From contig OY987263.1 of NCBI GenBank assembly GCA_963920665.1, positions 22,215,968 to 22,279,967 on the forward strand: a stretch of DNA of 64,000 bases, given 5' to 3'. Each line of letters begins with the position of its first letter. The first letter of the stretch is position 1. The notes below the pieces were generated by a model. The model was not told the DNA's origin. It did not search any database and was given only the letters and a program-made list of their open reading frames with translations. A program made the translations under genes and the position numbers. Below are positions 60,317-64,000 of the stretch, piece by piece. Source of the DNA: Straminergon stramineum (taxonomy: Eukaryota > Streptophyta > Bryopsida > Hypnales > Calliergonaceae).

Positions 60317-61732
60317 GTGGGTGTCTCCGGCCGAGTCAATTTCGCGGCCTCTACTGTACAGTACAGCAAGTCCTCGCTATGGAATTGCTGTCGATCGTCT
60401 CGTTTGGACACTGGCTATGGATCGTTCTGCTCGATTTTTGTTATCATGATTTTCAGTATGAGGATTTTATGTTATGAAGCCGCCCTTGTCTGGTCTCATT
60501 CGTTGCTGGAGCCTCACCTCGTCTAGGACTAACTTATATGTTCGGAGCTTTTTGGGTTCTATCTGTTATTGATGTCGTGACGCGCTTCTTCGAGGTGGGA
60601 TTGTGCCCTGTCATTTTCTGATTTTTCATTCTTGCGAATTTTGGAATTTTGTGAATTCCTGTGAATTTCTGAGGGGGGGGGGGACCTTGGCCTTGACTGC
60701 TAATTTTAATTTTAATTTCTTCATTTTATTTTTTATTTGCCTGCGTTGGTGCTGTGTACCTTTGGTGCTTAACTTACATACCTCTGGGCTTGCTACCTCA
60801 GTTTAACCTTTGGATCTTCTAAGTAGCTGTGATTCGTCGATGTTTGCCGGATACTGGTCCAGGGATTTAGATCAGTTGTTGTTACCACAATTGGTGGACC
60901 TTCTATTTAATATGCTGTTTGTGAATTTAGTTCCTGTTTTACGAAGCTGTAGAATCTTGGTGTAATTTGTGGCCTTCGGAATGACTTGCTCTTGCGATCA
61001 TCCCATAGGGTTTGGGAATTGTGTGCAATTGAGTCACTTTGGGATTTCTTTCATTGAGCCCTAATTATGAAATAGAGTGGCTGGATTGTCACTATAGAGT
61101 AAGGCGCGATGGCCAGTTATTTGGAGAATGATGAGAGAAATGCCTTGGATTTTTCGACCTTTGTTTTGACAAGTCGACGACGAGCACTATTATGGATTCG
61201 CTCTTGTTTTCAGCTTCTATTTAGTGTCTTTACACTGAGAGCAGCTAGCTGTCACTAAGACGTTGACTTTTTAAGTATGGAGGAAGAAACATTTTGGCAG
61301 TAGGGGAAGCTTCCGAAGACCAGCAATGAAGGTTCAGATGCTGTCCAATTATGGAAGTGAAATACTTGTATGTGCAAACTGTCTCTTGTTAATATGGCCG
61401 GCCCGGAAATCCTTCGTTTGCTGTTGAGACTTCGTGCTGATTTGACGATACGAGGAAGCTCTGAAAATGCTTAGCAGAAACTGGATACAGAATAGCAAGT
61501 CAAGTCCAGTGCGTGGGATGTTTGCATTGAATTTCACCTGCTGGAGTTGTGAAATGCGATACATGAGCTTTTGTTTTCGATACTCGCGGACTCAATCTTA
61601 TTTCCGTCGTTGTCGTGATCGCATTTGGTGGAATGGGTCAGCGTTTAGACGATCTCATAGAGTTCGATCCTGTTTTAACCCTTCCAGCGTTGTATTATGG
61701 AAGAAGAGTATTGACCGAAGGGGATTTATCAG
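60317..61732 (+). other. Probable 1.4-kb leader intron of the phosphoglycerate mutase gene
   Basis: It runs from GTGGGT at 60,317 to the acceptor TTTATCAG at 61,725-61,732, ten bases before the conserved start codon. It is T-rich and contains an 11-G run at 60,673-60,683. Long first introns in 5' leaders are common in highly expressed plant genes. The assignment is inference from splice signals only. The last 266 bp are also open in frame with the enzyme (see findings). Confidence 0.45.
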
Positions 61733-61742
61733 GTGTATCAAA

Positions 61743-63955
61743 ATGGCGGAAGGAGCAGATAAATTCAAGCTCGCTCCACATCCCAAGCTGCCCAAGGGCA
61801 AGAAGCTCATGCTGATCATCCTGGATGGTTGGGGCGAACAGATTCCAGATGAGTTTAATGCCATTCACTGTGCACAAACGCCAGTTATGGATTACTTGAA
61901 AACGGTAACGTTCATTTCCTTTCTCCGCTTACTGATCTGGTTACTAGAAAAAAATCCGTCTCCCTAGATTGGTCGTATTTATTTTTCAGGCATAGTTTGA
62001 TCTCTTCCTCCTAGATCAGGTTGTGAATCGAGTAGGCATTTTTTATGTGTAGTGACCTTTCTAGAGTCTTATCTCAGCATGTGACGACGTAATCTTTCTC
62101 ATGTCTCGTTAAATATTTTTTTCCCAAAAGTGATTATTTTATGATGGATGTGCAGACTGCTCCTGAGAAGTGGAGGCTGCTCAAGGCCCACGGGTCTGCG
62201 GTGGGGCTTCCTACTGAGGAGGACATGGGCAACAGTGAGGTTGGCCACAATGCTCTTGGTGCTGGACGCATTTTCAAGCAAGGGTATGTTTTGCTTGTCT
62301 AGTTTGAGTCAGAGCCCATTGATTTCTGATCAATTGTAGTTTGAGTCCTTGCTTTTAGGTTTTGACTTTGTCGTGCAGAATGAAATGAATACGGTCGGGA
62401 GAAGCGTACTATTCATTGAGAGAATGGTTTCAGATGTGCTTACTTCCCCATATCTAACGTATGAAGTTGCCACTAGAGAAATCTCTGTACTTAACTTGCT
62501 CTTATTTCGGTCTGCATGGAGCTTTTGAATCACTGGGACCGAGTTTTTAAGATGTTGCATCTAGTAAACTAATGTCCTGCGAAGTATTCTGTAAAATAAG
62601 GATTGCCATTATGGTTGATGAATCGAAGAGGTCTGTTCAGTTCAACGGAATCAGCTGCAGCTTGGTGTTCATGTGAAAGTTGGTCTGTGCAGGGCAAGTC
62701 TTGTTGACACCGCACTGGAGAGTGGTTCGATTTTTGAGGGCGCGGGTTTCAAATACGTGAAGGAAGCGTTGCCCAATGGCACCCTTCACTTGATAGGTCT
62801 CCTAAGTGATGGTGGCGTACATTCTCGTTTTGACCAACTCCAGGTTTGTGCAATCACGCTCGATAGTTTGATCGTACCCCATGATTCTGACTGATCGTGA
62901 CAATAGAGTCATGTCAAATGGTGACATTGAAAGCATTAAGGACACAGTGAAAACTTCTCGATGGAGTGGGAAATATCGATTTTCACCTTAAGCATCTGCA
63001 TTAATTGACTTACTTGGCTATAGATTTCATATGATACCGGTGTTTTGAGAACTTTCAGTTGACACAGGGCTGGGTTGTTTCTTCCTGCAGCTTCTTGTGA
63101 AAGGATCTGCTAAGCAGGGATTTAAAAGAATTCGAGTACACATCTTGACGGATGGTCGAGATGTTGCAGAGGGCTCAAGTCTCAAATTTGTCCAGATGCT
63201 CGAAGACACATTACAAGAAGTGCGTGAGGGAGGCTGCGATGCATTGATTGCTTCGGGTGGTGGTCGGATGAAGGTTACTATGGATCGATATGAGGTATCT
63301 GAAGGAGATCTGGAACTTGAGCTTGTCCGTTGTTCCACGAGAATACATTTGACATTTAAGAAAATAGCCTTATCTATCCATAAGCCAGAGTTCGGTATTT
63401 TCGTGATATCGCTGATTCAAAATTCGAACTATGAACTAGGTTATTTTTTTCTCACCCTTAGAGAAATCAAGTCCTCATCATTCTGGGCTCTCATTTTTTA
63501 ACTTAGAACTTATGTGTCCTTTTGCAGAATGACTGGAATGTTGTGAAAAATGGGTGGGATGCTCAAGTGCTTGGAGAAGCGCCCCACCGCTTCACCAGCT
63601 GTCTTGAAGCTTTAAAGAAACTCAAGGAGGAGGATCCCAGCCTGAATGATCAGTACTATCCCCCTTTTGTTATTGTGGATGGATCTGGTAAGCCTGTCGG
63701 ACCCATTTTAGATGGGGATGCTGTCGTCACCTTCAACTTTCGAGCAGATCGCATGGTCATGCTTGCCAAGGCCCTGGATCAGGAGGACTTCGATAAATTT
63801 GACCGAGTACGAATGCCTAAAATCAAATATGCTGGTATGCTATTATACGATGCCGATCTCAAGCTCCCGACCCATTACCTGGTGTCCCCGCCAGAGTTTA
63901 CGGAAACTTCGGGTGAATACCTGGTCCACAACGGAGTCAAGTCATGGGTGTGCAG
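61743..63955 (+). CDS. 2,3-bisphosphoglycerate-independent phosphoglycerate mutase, 5' part, truncated by window end
   Basis: The exons are 61743-61904, 62156-62283, 62693-62843, 63091-63294 and 63528-63955. All are GT..AG with consistent phases, and the last ends at a donor (TGCAG/GTGAGA), so more exons follow. So far 357 of an expected 555-560 residues are present. The enzyme interconverts 3- and 2-phosphoglycerate in glycolysis and gluconeogenesis, using two Mn ions and a phosphoserine intermediate. The metal-binding LDGWG has Asp28, and the catalytic serine is Ser81 in [53 protein letters not shown] and HYLVSPPE are all intact. The start ATG gives the usual short leader before HPKLPKGK, as in plant cytosolic isoforms. 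An in-frame upstream extension exists (see findings). No lesions are seen. Confidence 0.95.
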
Positions 63956-64000
63956 GTGAGAGCCTGAGTCTGGCACTGCTCTCTGGTTTAGTGTCTTGCT

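Noticed and set aside
59852..60526. Several overlapping GC-rich open frames of 79-183 codons
   Set aside because: All three plus frames and one minus frame are open together, the residues are Pro/Ser/Arg-rich without domains, and the position fits the promoter and leader exon of the mutase gene.
1..64000. tRNA, rRNA or recognisable retrotransposon protein genes
   Set aside because: Reading both strands I found no convincing cloverleaf, rRNA core or reverse transcriptase/integrase motif. A covariance-model or profile search would settle it.

Overview
This is eukaryotic, plant-type nuclear DNA. Compact intron-containing genes sit in long, very AT-rich, repeat-filled spacers. Every spliced gene has clean GT..AG introns, and the two best-matched genes have plant-specific relatives: an F-box/kelch protein of the OR23 type and a KT/TPT-type sugar-phosphate/nucleotide-sugar transporter. 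A von Willebrand A (VWA) plus alpha-kinase architecture is unusual for seed plants as far as I know. That makes an early-diverging land plant (moss- or other bryophyte-like) my best guess, but this is inference and nothing in the window names the species.

Layout. 1-10.6 kb: AT-rich spacer with an (AT)26 tract and a cluster of hairpin-ended repeats at 9.2-10.5 kb. 11.36-13.91 kb (+): six-exon NADPH:quinone oxidoreductase, 327 aa. 14-19.4 kb: repeat spacer with miniature inverted-repeat elements. 20.20-22.81 kb (+): two-exon F-box/kelch gene, 422 aa. 24.76-28.00 kb (-): eight-exon membrane transporter, about 347 aa, convergent with the F-box gene. 28.4-34.6 kb: degenerate long inverted repeats and several small elements. 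35.35-38.79 kb (+) and 50.33-53.64 kb (+): two tandem-duplicated coiled-coil/VWA/alpha-kinase genes about 15 kb apart, both broken as they stand, plus a 3'-end fragment of a third copy at 39.2 kb. 41-49 kb: spacer that partly repeats the 28-32 kb sequence. 54-59.8 kb: AT-rich spacer. 59.9 kb to the right edge (+): cofactor-independent phosphoglycerate mutase with a long leader intron, truncated by the window end.

The unbroken genes look like unrelated housekeeping or regulatory functions: quinone/carbonyl reduction, ubiquitin-ligase substrate choice, sugar-derivative transport and glycolysis. No operon-like or cluster logic links them.

The most interesting part is the kinase pair. Copy 1 has a nonsense codon and a frameshift in its N-terminal half but an open kinase domain. 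Copy 2 has an open coiled-coil/VWA half but two single-base insertions in or next to its kinase domain. Copy 1 also carries a 152-bp, correctly bordered intron that copy 2 lacks at the exactly matching codon. Pairwise comparison of the two duplicated blocks also dates small transposon insertions, because one block gives the empty site for the other.
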